A stretch of 64,000 nt of DNA, taken from contig NZ_PPHF01000074.1 in assembly GCF_002904335.1 (NCBI RefSeq), forward strand, positions 186,001 to 250,000, given 5' to 3'. The translations under genes and the position numbers were made by a program. Below, one piece after another: positions 56,335 through 64,000 of this stretch. The notes beneath the pieces were generated by a model. It was not told the origin of the DNA, searched no databases, and saw only the letters and a list, made by a program, of their open reading frames with translations. This DNA comes from Amycolatopsis sp. CA-126428. GTDB taxonomy: Bacteria; Actinomycetota; Actinomycetes; Mycobacteriales; Pseudonocardiaceae. The number at the start of each line of letters is the position of its first letter. Position 1 is the stretch's first letter.

Positions 56335-57363
56335 ATGGCCGAAAAGCACCGCGTCCGGTTCGAGCCGGTCGGGATCGAGATCGACGTCGCCGAGGACCAG
56401 ACGATCCTGCGGGCCGCCGCCGAGCAGGGCGTCATGCTCATGCACGGCTGCAAGGAAGGGCAGTGCGCGGCCTGCAAGTCGTTCCTCCTCGACGGCGACG
56501 ACGTCGAACACGACCGCTATTCGACCTTCGCGCTGCCCGACTACGAAAAGGAGGAAGGCTTCACGCTGCTGTGCCGGGCCCACGCCTACGAAGACCTGAC
56601 GATCGAGCTGCTCAACTACGACGAGGAGATGATCCAGTCCGGCCTGCCGATCCAGGAGGCGACCGCCGAGGTCGTGGCGAACGATCCGGTGACCCACGAC
56701 TTGCGGCACCTGGTCGTCCGGCTGGACGGGGACCTGAAGTTCTTCCCCGGCCAGTACCTGGACTTCGCTATCCCGGGCACCGAGGAGACGCGGTCGTTCT
56801 CCATGGCCAGCACCTCGGCCCGCGACGGGTTGCTGGAGTTCGTCATCAAGATCTACCCCGACGGGCTGTTCTCCCGGTTCCTGGCCGACGGAGTCGCGGT
56901 CGGCGACCGGCTCCGGGTGACCGGCCCGTTCGGGGTGTTCACCCTCCGGGACAACCCGGGCAAGGACCTCGTCTTCGTCGGCGGCGGGGCGGGGATGGCG
57001 CCGATCCTGTCCCTGCTGCGGTCCATGGCCGAGCGCGGCTTGGACCGGAAGGCGACGTTCTACTACGGTGCCCGCCGCCGTCGCGACCTCTGCTTCGAGG
57101 CGGAACTGCGGGAGCTGGAAGCGAAACTGCCCGGCTTCCGGTACGTCCCCGCGCTGTCCGAGCCGGGCGACGACGACTGGACCGGCGAAACCGGCTTCGT
57201 CACCGACGTCCTGCGCCGCGCCGGGATCGACTTGACCGGCGCCGACGCCTACGTCTGCGGGCCGCCGCCGATGGTCGAAGCGGCGCTGGAGCTGCTGCCC
57301 GCGCTCGGCGTCGACGGCAAGCGCGTCTTCTACGACAAGTTCACCACCACGGGCGAAGGGTAA
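56335..57363 (+). CDS. prmB: Propane monooxygenase reductase
   Basis: A 342-residue NADH reductase. The N-terminal [2Fe-2S] ferredoxin has C39, C44, C47 and C80. The FAD domain follows (RSFSMASTSARDGLLEFVIK), then the NAD domain (GKDLVFVGGGAGMAPILSLL and DAYVCGPPPMVEAAL). It passes electrons from NADH to the hydroxylase. No strong ribosome site is seen (GAGACGGGGCTGGG before the ATG), which may also lower its dose. Confidence 0.92.
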   Translation: MAEKHRVRFEPVGIEIDVAEDQTILRAAAEQGVMLMHGCKEGQCAACKSFLLDGDDVEHDRYSTFALPDYEKEEGFTLLCRAHAYEDLTIELLNYDEEMIQSGLPIQEATAEVVANDPVTHDLRHLVVRLDGDLKFFPGQYLDFAIPGTEETRSFSMASTSARDGLLEFVIKIYPDGLFSRFLADGVAVGDRLRVTGPFGVFTLRDNPGKDLVFVGGGAGMAPILSLLRSMAERGLDRKATFYYGARRRRDLCFEAELRELEAKLPGFRYVPALSEPGDDDWTGETGFVTDVLRRAGIDLTGADAYVCGPPPMVEAALELLPALGVDGKRVFYDKFTTTGEG

Positions 57364-57371
57364 GGAAACCC

Positions 57372-58541
57372 ATGACAGCCACCTCCGAACGCAGCGTGCC
57401 GAAGCCGGCGTTCACCGACGCCGAAGCGGGCGCGAAGGTCTTCCCGGACTCCACCGCCCGCCAGTACAACTACTTCACGCCGGCCAAGCGCAAGCAGAGC
57501 CACTACGAAGACGTCACCGTCGAGGTCCAGCCCGACCCGCGGCACTACCTGTCCCAGGGCTGGCTCTACGCCTTCGCCGACGGCAAGGCCGGGTACCCGC
57601 TGGAATGGACCGCGCTGAAGGCGTGGGGTTCGGACCGTCCGGTGCCCGAACGCGGCCCCGGCTCCGGCGGCCAGGGCTACGACTGGCCGGCGCACGGCTG
57701 GCACGAGTTCCGCGACCCCAACGAGGAGTGGGAGCTCACCCTGTACCGCTACAACGCGAACGTCGTCCGCCAGCTCAACCAGAACGTCGACGCCGCGCGC
57801 CAGGCCAAGGCGTTCGAGCAGTGGAACCGCAACTGGATCGACTTCGTCGCCAAGCACGTCGGCGCCTGGATGCACGTCGACCACGGCCTCGGCCTCTACC
57901 TGTTCGCCAACGCCAACCGCCGCGCCCCGACGAACATGCACAACAACGCCATCTCGGTGAACAGCATGCACCGCATCCGCGCGGCGCAGGACCTGGCGCT
58001 GTACAACCTGACGCTCACCGAGGAGATCGAGGGCTTCGACGGCACGGCCCATCTGGCCACCTGGAACGAGGACCCGGCGTGGCAGGGCGTGCGGGACACC
58101 GCCGAGCAGCTGACCGGGATCTGGGACTGGGGCGAGGCGATCTTCGCCGCGAACGTCGTCTTCGAGCCCCTCGTCGGCGAGCTGTTCCGCAGCAACCTGG
58201 TCCAGCAGGCCGCGCCGGCGAACGGTGACTTCGTCACCCCGACGCTGATCGGTGCCGAGGAGTTCGACTTCTCCGAACGCGACCTCCGCTACACCAAGCA
58301 GCTGTACCACCTGCTGATCAACGACAAGGAGTTCGCCGACCACAACAAGGCGCTGCTGCAGAAGTGGCTCGAGGACTGGGTGCCGAAGAGCATCGCCGCC
58401 GCCCGCGCCCTGCAGCCGCTGTGGTCGCAGCCCGACGCCAAGCCGATCCGGTTCGAGGACGGTCTCGACCGCGTGAAGAGCCGGTTCGCCGGCATCCTGT
58501 CCGAATTGGGCCTCAAGGCACCCGAGGAGCTGGGCCAGTGA
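57372..58541 (+). CDS. prmC: Propane monooxygenase hydroxylase, beta (small) subunit
   Basis: A 389-residue subunit of the diiron fold without iron ligands: WELTLYRYNANVVRQLNQNV, HVGAWMHVDHGLGLYLFANA and RAAQDLALYNLTLTEEIEGF are conserved beta-subunit blocks. It pairs with the alpha subunit in an (alpha-beta) dimer. It starts nine bases after the reductase stop, with AAGGAAA upstream, and overlaps the next gene by four bases. Confidence 0.92.
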   Translation: MTATSERSVPKPAFTDAEAGAKVFPDSTARQYNYFTPAKRKQSHYEDVTVEVQPDPRHYLSQGWLYAFADGKAGYPLEWTALKAWGSDRPVPERGPGSGGQGYDWPAHGWHEFRDPNEEWELTLYRYNANVVRQLNQNVDAARQAKAFEQWNRNWIDFVAKHVGAWMHVDHGLGLYLFANANRRAPTNMHNNAISVNSMHRIRAAQDLALYNLTLTEEIEGFDGTAHLATWNEDPAWQGVRDTAEQLTGIWDWGEAIFAANVVFEPLVGELFRSNLVQQAAPANGDFVTPTLIGAEEFDFSERDLRYTKQLYHLLINDKEFADHNKALLQKWLEDWVPKSIAAARALQPLWSQPDAKPIRFEDGLDRVKSRFAGILSELGLKAPEELGQ

Positions 58542-58909
58542 CTGTCTTCAAGACCGCGGAAAGCCCGTTCAAGACGAACAACACCGCGTCCAACATGTGC
58601 GGGTTCACCCTGATGAACAACCAGGTCGGCGCGATCGTCGCCGAGGTCATGGGCGCCAAGGACAACGTCACGATCACGCCGCTGCCCTCGATGATCCGGG
58701 TCGACGCGGTCGGCCGCATGGACGTCGTCTACGCCGAGGTCGACGAGGCCGCCGGCGAAGAAGAGGGCTGGTTCAACGCGGCCGAGTTCGAGGAGAGCAT
58801 GTCCACCCACTACGGGCGGATGATCCACGAAGACGACCGCACGATCATGTTCGCCAACCCGGAAGACGCGGCCGAATACCTCGACTTCGACCTCAAGCCC
58901 GTTCGCTAG
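58538..58909 (+). CDS. prmD: Propane monooxygenase coupling (effector) protein
   Basis: A 123-residue MmoB/DmpM-like protein: ASNMCGFTLMNNQVGAIVAE, VMGAKDNVTITPLPSMIRVD and DVVYAEVDEAAGEEEGWFNA. It has no cofactor and tunes substrate access and electron use in the hydroxylase. The GTG start overlaps the beta-subunit stop (GTGA), fixing both. The C-terminal acidic segment (EDAAEYLDFDLKPVR) is also typical. Confidence 0.92.
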   Translation: MTVFKTAESPFKTNNTASNMCGFTLMNNQVGAIVAEVMGAKDNVTITPLPSMIRVDAVGRMDVVYAEVDEAAGEEEGWFNAAEFEESMSTHYGRMIHEDDRTIMFANPEDAAEYLDFDLKPVR

Positions 58910-58947
58910 CAAGGCAAGCACTCGATCCCGCTCAGGAGGATCAACCG

Positions 58948-59985
58948 ATGTACGAAAAAGACGGCGAAAAATACTTCGTGGTGGACGCCCACACCCACTT
59001 CTGGGACGCGAGCCCGGACAACTGGGTGGAGGGCCAGGAGGAATACGCCAAGGGCTGGATCGAGTGCTTCCACGCCTACCAGGGACTCGGCCCGAAGGAG
59101 ACGCACTGGCCGATCGACCGGTTCCAGAAGTACTCCGAAGAGCTGATGATGCACGACCTGTTCGAGGTCGGGCACGTCGACACCGCCATCTTCCAGCCGA
59201 CGAACCTGCGGCAGTGGTACAAGAACGGCTTCAACACCACCGAGGCGGACGCGGCGCTGGCCGAGAAGCATCCCGGCAAGTTCCTCGTCAACACCACCTT
59301 CGACCCGCGTGAAGGCGACGAAGGCCTGAAGGCCCTCGAGGAGCGGGTCAAGCGCTACGGCTGCAAGGGCGTCAAGCTCTACACGGCCGAGTGGCGCGGG
59401 GACTCCCGCGGCTGGAGCCTGAAGGACCCGGAAGCCTCGCGCTACCTCGAGAAGTGCGAGGAACTCGGCGTCAAGAACGTCCACATCCACAAGGGACCGA
59501 CGATCTGGCCCCTCGACAAGGACGCCTTCGACGTGTCCGATGTGGACTACGCGGCGACGAACTTCCAGGGCCTGAACTTCATCGTCGAGCACGTCGGCCT
59601 GCCGCGCATCGAGGACTTCTGCTTCATGGCCACCCAGGAGCGGAACGTCTACGCGGGGCTCGCCGTCGTCGTCGGCGGCCTGATGCACGCCCGCCCGAAG
59701 TTCTTCGCGAAGGTCATGGGCGAGCTGATGTTCTGGCTCGGCGAGGACAAGCTGATCTTCGGGGCGGACTACGCGATCTGGGAACCGAAGTGGCAGGTCG
59801 AGGGCTTCGTCGACTGGAACATGCCCGCCGACGACGAGCTGTCGGACTTCCCGCCGCTGACCGTCGACCAGAAGAAGAAGATCCTCGGGCTGAACGCCGC
59901 CCGCCTCTACGACATCGACGTCCCCGAGGAGCTGAAGCTCGCCGACCCGAAGAACGTCGAGCCCGTCGGCGTGCCGAACTCATGA
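58948..59985 (+). CDS. Amidohydrolase family protein (ACMSD-like) of the prm locus
   Basis: A 345-residue TIM-barrel metal hydrolase of the amidohydrolase-2 family. FVVDAHTHFWDASPDNW has the HxH metal site, LGVKNVHIHKGPT and LNFIVEHVGLPRIEDF supply further His ligands, and KLIFGADYAIWEP the Asp. Its role in alkane or phenol use is unproven, but the gene is constant in this locus type. It may support hydroxylase maturation rather than catabolism (inference). AGGAGG is eight bases before the ATG. Confidence 0.87.
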   Translation: MYEKDGEKYFVVDAHTHFWDASPDNWVEGQEEYAKGWIECFHAYQGLGPKETHWPIDRFQKYSEELMMHDLFEVGHVDTAIFQPTNLRQWYKNGFNTTEADAALAEKHPGKFLVNTTFDPREGDEGLKALEERVKRYGCKGVKLYTAEWRGDSRGWSLKDPEASRYLEKCEELGVKNVHIHKGPTIWPLDKDAFDVSDVDYAATNFQGLNFIVEHVGLPRIEDFCFMATQERNVYAGLAVVVGGLMHARPKFFAKVMGELMFWLGEDKLIFGADYAIWEPKWQVEGFVDWNMPADDELSDFPPLTVDQKKKILGLNAARLYDIDVPEELKLADPKNVEPVGVPNS

Positions 59986-60677
59986 CCGCCGTGGTGACCG
60001 GGGCCCGCGCCGCCGTGTGGGCGGCGCTGGGCACCGTCCGGGATCCCGAACTGGACGAGCCCCTCACCGACCTCGGGTTCGTGGCCCGCTGCGAGGTGAG
60101 CGACGCGGGCCACGCCGTCGTCCGGCTGCGGCTGCCGACGTACTTCTGCGCGCCCAACTTCGCGTTCCTGATGGTCGCGGACGCCTACGACGCCGTGGCC
60201 GGGGTGCCGGCCCTGACCGGGCTCGACATCCGGCTCGACGACCACTTCGCCTCCGACGTCATCAACCGCGGGGTGGCCGCGCGGCAGGGGTTCGTCGCGT
60301 CGTTCGAGGGCGAGGCCGCCGACGAGCTCGACACGCTGCGGTACGACTTCGTCCGCAAGGCCGTGCTGGCCGGCACCGACCGCGTCTGCCGGTCCCTGGG
60401 CCGGGACCCGCGATCGCTGACCCTCGGCGACGTCCCGCCGGGCCCGGACCTGGACCGGTTGCGGGCCCGCCGCCGCGAGCTGGGCCTGCCCGCCGGGGAC
60501 GGCGACCCGCTGCTGCTCGACCCGGCGACCGGGAGAGCGGTAGCCCCGGCCGACGCGAAGCGGCATCTCGCTTTCGCCCGGCTGACGCGCACGAGCATGG
60601 AGGCCAACTCGGGCGTCTGCCGCGGCATGCTGCGCGCGCGGTACGCCCTGACCAGCGAAGAGGAGGGCACGGGATGA
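59982..60677 (+). CDS. DUF59/MIP18-type metal-sulfur assembly protein with long C-terminal extension
   Basis: A 231-residue protein. Residues ~10-95 are a DUF59 domain (AALGTVRDPELDEPLTDLGF, then RLRLPTYFCAPNF with the conserved Cys). The C-terminal ~130 residues are helical and unassigned (DELDTLRYDFVRKAVLAGTD, RLTRTSMEANSGVCRGMLRA). DUF59 proteins help insert iron or Fe-S clusters. In this operon it may load iron into the hydroxylase or the cluster into the reductase (inference). It overlaps both neighbours by four bases. Confidence 0.84.
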   Translation: MTAVVTGARAAVWAALGTVRDPELDEPLTDLGFVARCEVSDAGHAVVRLRLPTYFCAPNFAFLMVADAYDAVAGVPALTGLDIRLDDHFASDVINRGVAARQGFVASFEGEAADELDTLRYDFVRKAVLAGTDRVCRSLGRDPRSLTLGDVPPGPDLDRLRARRRELGLPAGDGDPLLLDPATGRAVAPADAKRHLAFARLTRTSMEANSGVCRGMLRARYALTSEEEGTG

Positions 60678-61699
60678 AGGCCGTGCGGCTGCAGAAGTAC
60701 CACCGGCAACCGGTCATCGAAGAAGTGCCGGAGCCGCGCGCGACCGGACCCTTCGACGTCGTCGTCAAGATCGGCGGCGCCGGCGTGTGCCGCACCGACC
60801 TGCACATCATCGAGGAGCAGTGGGCCGAGAAGTCCGGCGTCGAGCTGCCGTACACGATCGGGCACGAAAACGCGGGCTGGGTGCACGAGGTCGGCCCGGC
60901 GGTGACGAACGTCGAGGTCGGCGACACGGTCATCCTGCACCCGACGCCGACGTGCGGGCTGTGCCACGCCTGCCGCGCCGGCGACGACATGCACTGCCCG
61001 AACGGCAGCTTCCCCGGCATCGACAGCGACGGCGGGATGGCGGAGTACCTGCTGACGTCGGCGCGGGCGTGCATCAAGCTCGACCCGTCGACGCAGCCCA
61101 GTGATGTCGCCGCGCTGGCCGATGCGGGCATCACCGCCTACCACGCGGTGCGCAAGGCCGTCCCGCACCTGTACCCGGGCACGACCTGCGTCGTCAACGG
61201 CGCCGGCGGCCTCGGGCACATCGGCATCCAGTCGCTTCGGGCGTTGACGGCCGCCCGGGTGATCGTGGTCGACCGCAACGCCGACGCCCTCGAACTGGCG
61301 TCGACCTTGGGAGCGGACGAGACCGTGCTGGCCGACGGCAAGCAGGTCGAGGCGGTGCTCGACCTGACCGGCGGCCACGGCGCCGAGGTCGTGCTCGACT
61401 TCGTCGCCGAGCAGGGCGCCCAGCAGGACGCCTTCGCGATGACCCGCCGCGCCGGGTCGCACTTCGTCATCGGCTACGGCTCGAACATCGAGATCCCGAC
61501 GATCGACCTCATCTCCACCGAGCGCAACATCATCGGCAACCTCGTCGGCACCTACAACGACCTGGCCGAGCTGATGGTGCTGGCCCAGGCCGGGAAGGTC
61601 ACCCTGCACACGAAGAAGTACCCCCTGGACGCGGCGCTCGACGCGCTGGCGGACCTCGACGCCGGACGCGTGCGCGGCCGGGCCATCCTCACCCCCTAG
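60674..61699 (+). CDS. Zinc-dependent alcohol dehydrogenase of the prm locus
   Basis: A 341-residue medium-chain dehydrogenase. Catalytic zinc: C39 and H64-E65 (IGHENAG); structural zinc: C94, C97, C100 and C108. VNGAGGLGHIGIQSLRAL is the NAD loop. By position it likely oxidises 2-propanol, the product of propane hydroxylation, to acetone. It overlaps the DUF59 gene (ATGA) and is followed by the chaperonin gene after 11 bases. Confidence 0.9.
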   Translation: MKAVRLQKYHRQPVIEEVPEPRATGPFDVVVKIGGAGVCRTDLHIIEEQWAEKSGVELPYTIGHENAGWVHEVGPAVTNVEVGDTVILHPTPTCGLCHACRAGDDMHCPNGSFPGIDSDGGMAEYLLTSARACIKLDPSTQPSDVAALADAGITAYHAVRKAVPHLYPGTTCVVNGAGGLGHIGIQSLRALTAARVIVVDRNADALELASTLGADETVLADGKQVEAVLDLTGGHGAEVVLDFVAEQGAQQDAFAMTRRAGSHFVIGYGSNIEIPTIDLISTERNIIGNLVGTYNDLAELMVLAQAGKVTLHTKKYPLDAALDALADLDAGRVRGRAILTP

Positions 61700-61710
61700 G
61701 AGCACCGCAC

Positions 61711-63402
61711 ATGGCGAAGGAACTGCGGTTCGGCGCGGACGCCCGCGACCTGCTGCTGGCGGGCGTCGACAAGCTGGCCGAAGCGGTCAAGTCGACGTTG
61801 GGCCCCAAGGGCCGCAACGTGATCATCGAGAAGATCACCGGCTCCCCGGTGGTCACCAACGACGGCGTCACCATCGCCCGCGAGATCCACCTGAAGAACC
61901 AGTTCGAGAACATGGGCGCGCAGCTGGTCAAGGAAGCGGCGATCAAGACCAACGACGTCGTCGGCGACGGCACCACCACGGCCACCGTGCTCGCCCAGGC
62001 GATCGTCCGCGAAGGCATGCGGGCGATCTCGGCCGGCGGCAACCCGGTGCTGGTCAAGCGCGGCATCGACCACGCGGTCGGCCTGCTGGTGGCGCACCTG
62101 GAGAAGCAGGCCCACCCGGTGGTGTCCGAACAGGACTACGCGCGGGTGGCGGCGATCTCGGCCAACGACGACGACGCCGTCGGCGCGGTGATCGCCAAGG
62201 CCCTGCACACCGTCGGCGACGGCGGGGTGGTGACGGTCGAGGAGTCACCGTCGATCGGGATGAGCGTCGAGTTCGTCGAAGGGTTCGAGTTCGACAACGG
62301 CTACCTTTCGCCGTACCTGGTCACCGACCCGGGCCGGCTGGAAGCGGTGCTCGACGACCCGTACATCCTGATGTGCGCGGAGAAGATCACCAAGGTGCAG
62401 CAGCTGATGCCGTTGCTGGACAAGGTGATGCGGGCGCCCCGGCCGCTGGTGGTGATCGGCGAGACGGTCGAGGGCACGGCGCTGTCCATGCTGGTGCACA
62501 ACCACCTGAACGGCACCTTCCAGTCGGTCGCCGTCCGCGCGCCGGGCTTCGGCGACCGGCGGCTGCACAAGCTGGAGGACCTGGCCGCCATCGTCGGCGG
62601 CGCGGTGCTCTCGCGGCAGTCCGGGTTCACGATGGAGACGATGACCCTCGAGCACCTCGGCCGCGCCAAGCAGGTCCGGGTCACCGAGAACCGCACCACG
62701 ATCGTCGGTGGCGCGGGTTCTTCGGACGCGGTCGACTTCCGGGTCGGGCAGCTGCGGGCCGAGCTGGAGCGCGCGCAGTTCGGCGTCGACGAAGACGTCC
62801 TGACCGAGCGGATCGGGGCGCTGACCGGCAAGGTGGCGGTCGTCCGCGTCGGCGCGGCCACCCCGGCGGAGCTGAAGGAGCTGCAGCACCGGGTCGAAGA
62901 CGCGCTGTCGGCGACCCGGGCGGCGATGGCCGAGGGCATCGTGGCCGGCGGGGGCGCGGCGCTGCTCCACGCCGAGAAGGCGTTGGAGGGCCTCGGGCTG
63001 GAGGGAGACCAGGCGATCGGCGTCGAGATCGTCCGGCGGGCGCTGGCCGAACCGGCGTTCCTCATCGCCTACAACGCCGGCCACCCGGCCCACGAGATCG
63101 TCGCGCGCACCCGGGAACTCGGCGACGACGAGGGCTTCGACGCCCTGCACGACCGCTTCGGGGACATGATCGCCCTCGGGGTGGTCGACCCGCTGCGGGT
63201 GTGCCGGTCCGCCGTGCAGAACGGCGCTTCGGTGGCGGGCCTGCTGCTCACGACGAACTCGCTGATCGCCGAGGAGCAGACCCCGTGGGGCGGCAGCGCG
63301 GCCCTGATGACCGAGTTCGGCCCGCTGGACGAGGGCCTGCACCAGCCCTCACCCGACGCGAGCACGCCGCAGTCCCTCGGGATGGGCCCCTCCGTCGGCT
63401 GA
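61711..63402 (+). CDS. mimG: Dedicated GroEL-like chaperonin (MimG type)
   Basis: A 563-residue group I chaperonin. STLGPKGRNVIIEKITGSPV and NDVVGDGTTTATVLAQ (ATP site with D86) are intact, as are the apical and late equatorial parts (ALSATRAAMAEGIVAGGGAA). The Gly-Gly-Met C-terminal tail of housekeeping GroEL is replaced by PDASTPQSLGMGPSVG. In mycobacteria, MimG is needed for productive folding of the MimA hydroxylase. No groES gene is nearby, so it must borrow GroES or act without it. Confidence 0.9.
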   Translation: MAKELRFGADARDLLLAGVDKLAEAVKSTLGPKGRNVIIEKITGSPVVTNDGVTIAREIHLKNQFENMGAQLVKEAAIKTNDVVGDGTTTATVLAQAIVREGMRAISAGGNPVLVKRGIDHAVGLLVAHLEKQAHPVVSEQDYARVAAISANDDDAVGAVIAKALHTVGDGGVVTVEESPSIGMSVEFVEGFEFDNGYLSPYLVTDPGRLEAVLDDPYILMCAEKITKVQQLMPLLDKVMRAPRPLVVIGETVEGTALSMLVHNHLNGTFQSVAVRAPGFGDRRLHKLEDLAAIVGGAVLSRQSGFTMETMTLEHLGRAKQVRVTENRTTIVGGAGSSDAVDFRVGQLRAELERAQFGVDEDVLTERIGALTGKVAVVRVGAATPAELKELQHRVEDALSATRAAMAEGIVAGGGAALLHAEKALEGLGLEGDQAIGVEIVRRALAEPAFLIAYNAGHPAHEIVARTRELGDDEGFDALHDRFGDMIALGVVDPLRVCRSAVQNGASVAGLLLTTNSLIAEEQTPWGGSAALMTEFGPLDEGLHQPSPDASTPQSLGMGPSVG

Positions 63403-63430
63403 GCTGTCCGTCCTTCAGCCCGCGGAGTGA

Positions 63431-63475
63431 GGAGGTCTCCCCGCCGGTGTCCTGAGCCCCGGCGGGGAGTCCTCC
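63431..63475. terminator. Bidirectional terminator of the prm operon
   Basis: CTCCCCGCCGG (63437-63447) pairs with CCGGCGGGGAG (63459-63469), extended by GGA/TCC pairs. It lies between convergent genes. Confidence 0.8.
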
Positions 63476-63478
63476 GGC

Positions 63479-64000
63479 TCAGGGAGCGAGCCCGTGCCGG
63501 GCCAGTTCGTGCCCGGCGAGCTTCTCGATGACGTCCCGGTCGCGCTCCCGCCAGCCGGTGGCCGGTTCGCCCACCGAAGCCAGGCGCCCCAAGGGCTGCG
63601 TGGCCAGGGCCCGCAGGGCCAGCAGGTCGAGCCCTTCGTCGCCGAGGGTCCGCAGCCGCGCGGCCGCCGTGGCGCGGCGGGTGTAGCGCCAGCGCAGCGG
63701 CAGCCACGTCACCAGGAGGGTCAGCACGGGCAGGGCGATGATGATCGCCGCCATCCACCAGGCCAGGTTCTCGACGGCTTCGATCTGCCAGCGGCCCGCG
63801 TCCGTCAGCTTGGTCCCGACGTTCGAGCCGCCGTGGAGGGCCTTCGCGAGCGCGTCGCCGACGAGCGGGATGCCGTCGGCGGAGTTCGCGGCGGAGTCGA
63901 AGGTGCCGCGCAGGCCGGTGCCGGCGTCGACGAGGCCGTCGCCGGGTGCCCGGAGTTTCATGACCTGGTCGTACACCGAATTCCCCAGCCACACCGCGAG
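63479..64000 (-). CDS. Membrane protein of unknown function (5' end outside window)
   Basis: At least 171 residues from GTG 63994, but the reading stays open to the window edge, so the true N-terminus probably lies beyond. A membrane segment (LAWWMAAIIIALPVLTLLVTW) is at about residues 77-97, preceded by an extracytoplasmic stretch (VDAGTGLRGTFDSAANSADG) and followed by a basic cytoplasmic tail (RYTRRATAAARLRTLGDEGL). The pattern suggests two membrane segments with the first one outside the window. No family assigned. Confidence 0.7.
   Translation of the reverse strand, partial: LAVWLGNSVYDQVMKLRAPGDGLVDAGTGLRGTFDSAANSADGIPLVGDALAKALHGGSNVGTKLTDAGRWQIEAVENLAWWMAAIIIALPVLTLLVTWLPLRWRYTRRATAAARLRTLGDEGLDLLALRALATQPLGRLASVGEPATGWRERDRDVIEKLAGHELARHGLAP

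Noticed and set aside
1..64000. tRNA, rRNA, CRISPR, riboswitch, insertion sequence or prophage genes
   Set aside because: No cloverleaf, repeat-spacer array, transposase or integrase motif, or known riboswitch layout was seen on reading both strands. A tool-based scan was not possible.

Overview
This is a GC-rich actinobacterial chromosome segment, most likely from the Pseudonocardiaceae and plausibly Amycolatopsis. The genus is an inference from gene content and sequence style, not a measured match. It holds 64 protein genes, two of them cut by the window edges. I see no tRNA, rRNA, CRISPR array, insertion sequence or phage gene.

Region 1 (1-6968) is a surface-glycan locus: a NodU-type carbamoyltransferase, an NDP-sugar epimerase/decarboxylase, a polysaccharide pyruvyl transferase and four glycosyltransferases of families GT2 and GT4. 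Region 2 (6960-30650) is a dense island of stress-type genes: a PiT phosphate transporter with its PhoU-like partner, oxidoreductases, a CocE hydrolase, a YihY membrane protein, topoisomerase IB, a FAD-Rieske enzyme, an ATP-grasp ligase, a CDGSH protein, a heme-oxygenase-like iron enzyme, two YbdK-type ligases, a STAS protein, hemerythrin, an Orn/Lys/Arg decarboxylase and an M20 hydrolase. Regions 1 and 2 are tied together by about 22 promoters of one type, GNNT followed by 14-17 bases and then GGGTAN. This is the pattern known for actinobacterial SigB/SigF general-stress sigma factors. Thirteen of these promoters sit only 8-11 bases before the start codon, so those mRNAs should be leaderless. 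The others leave a leader, in most cases with a clear Shine-Dalgarno sequence.

Region 3 (30650-36850) is a sulfur-scavenging operon: a lipoprotein, ATPase and permease of the SsuABC/TauABC type, then a flavin monooxygenase and a TauD-type dioxygenase, with a ROK regulator upstream. Region 4 (36900-52300) consists of regulator/enzyme pairs: ArsR with an AHSA1 protein, WYL with an epoxide hydrolase, a large BTAD regulator with a flavin monooxygenase, PucR, MarR, and TetR with a flavin hydroxylase. Several of these have clear palindromic operators. Region 5 (52337-63402) is a complete propane/phenol monooxygenase (prm/mim) locus: a MimR/AcoR-type activator, a small conserved protein, the diiron hydroxylase alpha subunit, reductase, beta subunit and coupling protein, an amidohydrolase, a DUF59 protein, an alcohol dehydrogenase and a dedicated GroEL-like chaperonin. 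Two identical-type palindromes exactly 300 bases apart flank the small gene and are likely the activator's sites.

An identical 46-base perfect palindrome occurs at 4711 and 56267, with a diverged copy at 40934. One copy lies inside the prm operon between the hydroxylase and reductase genes.
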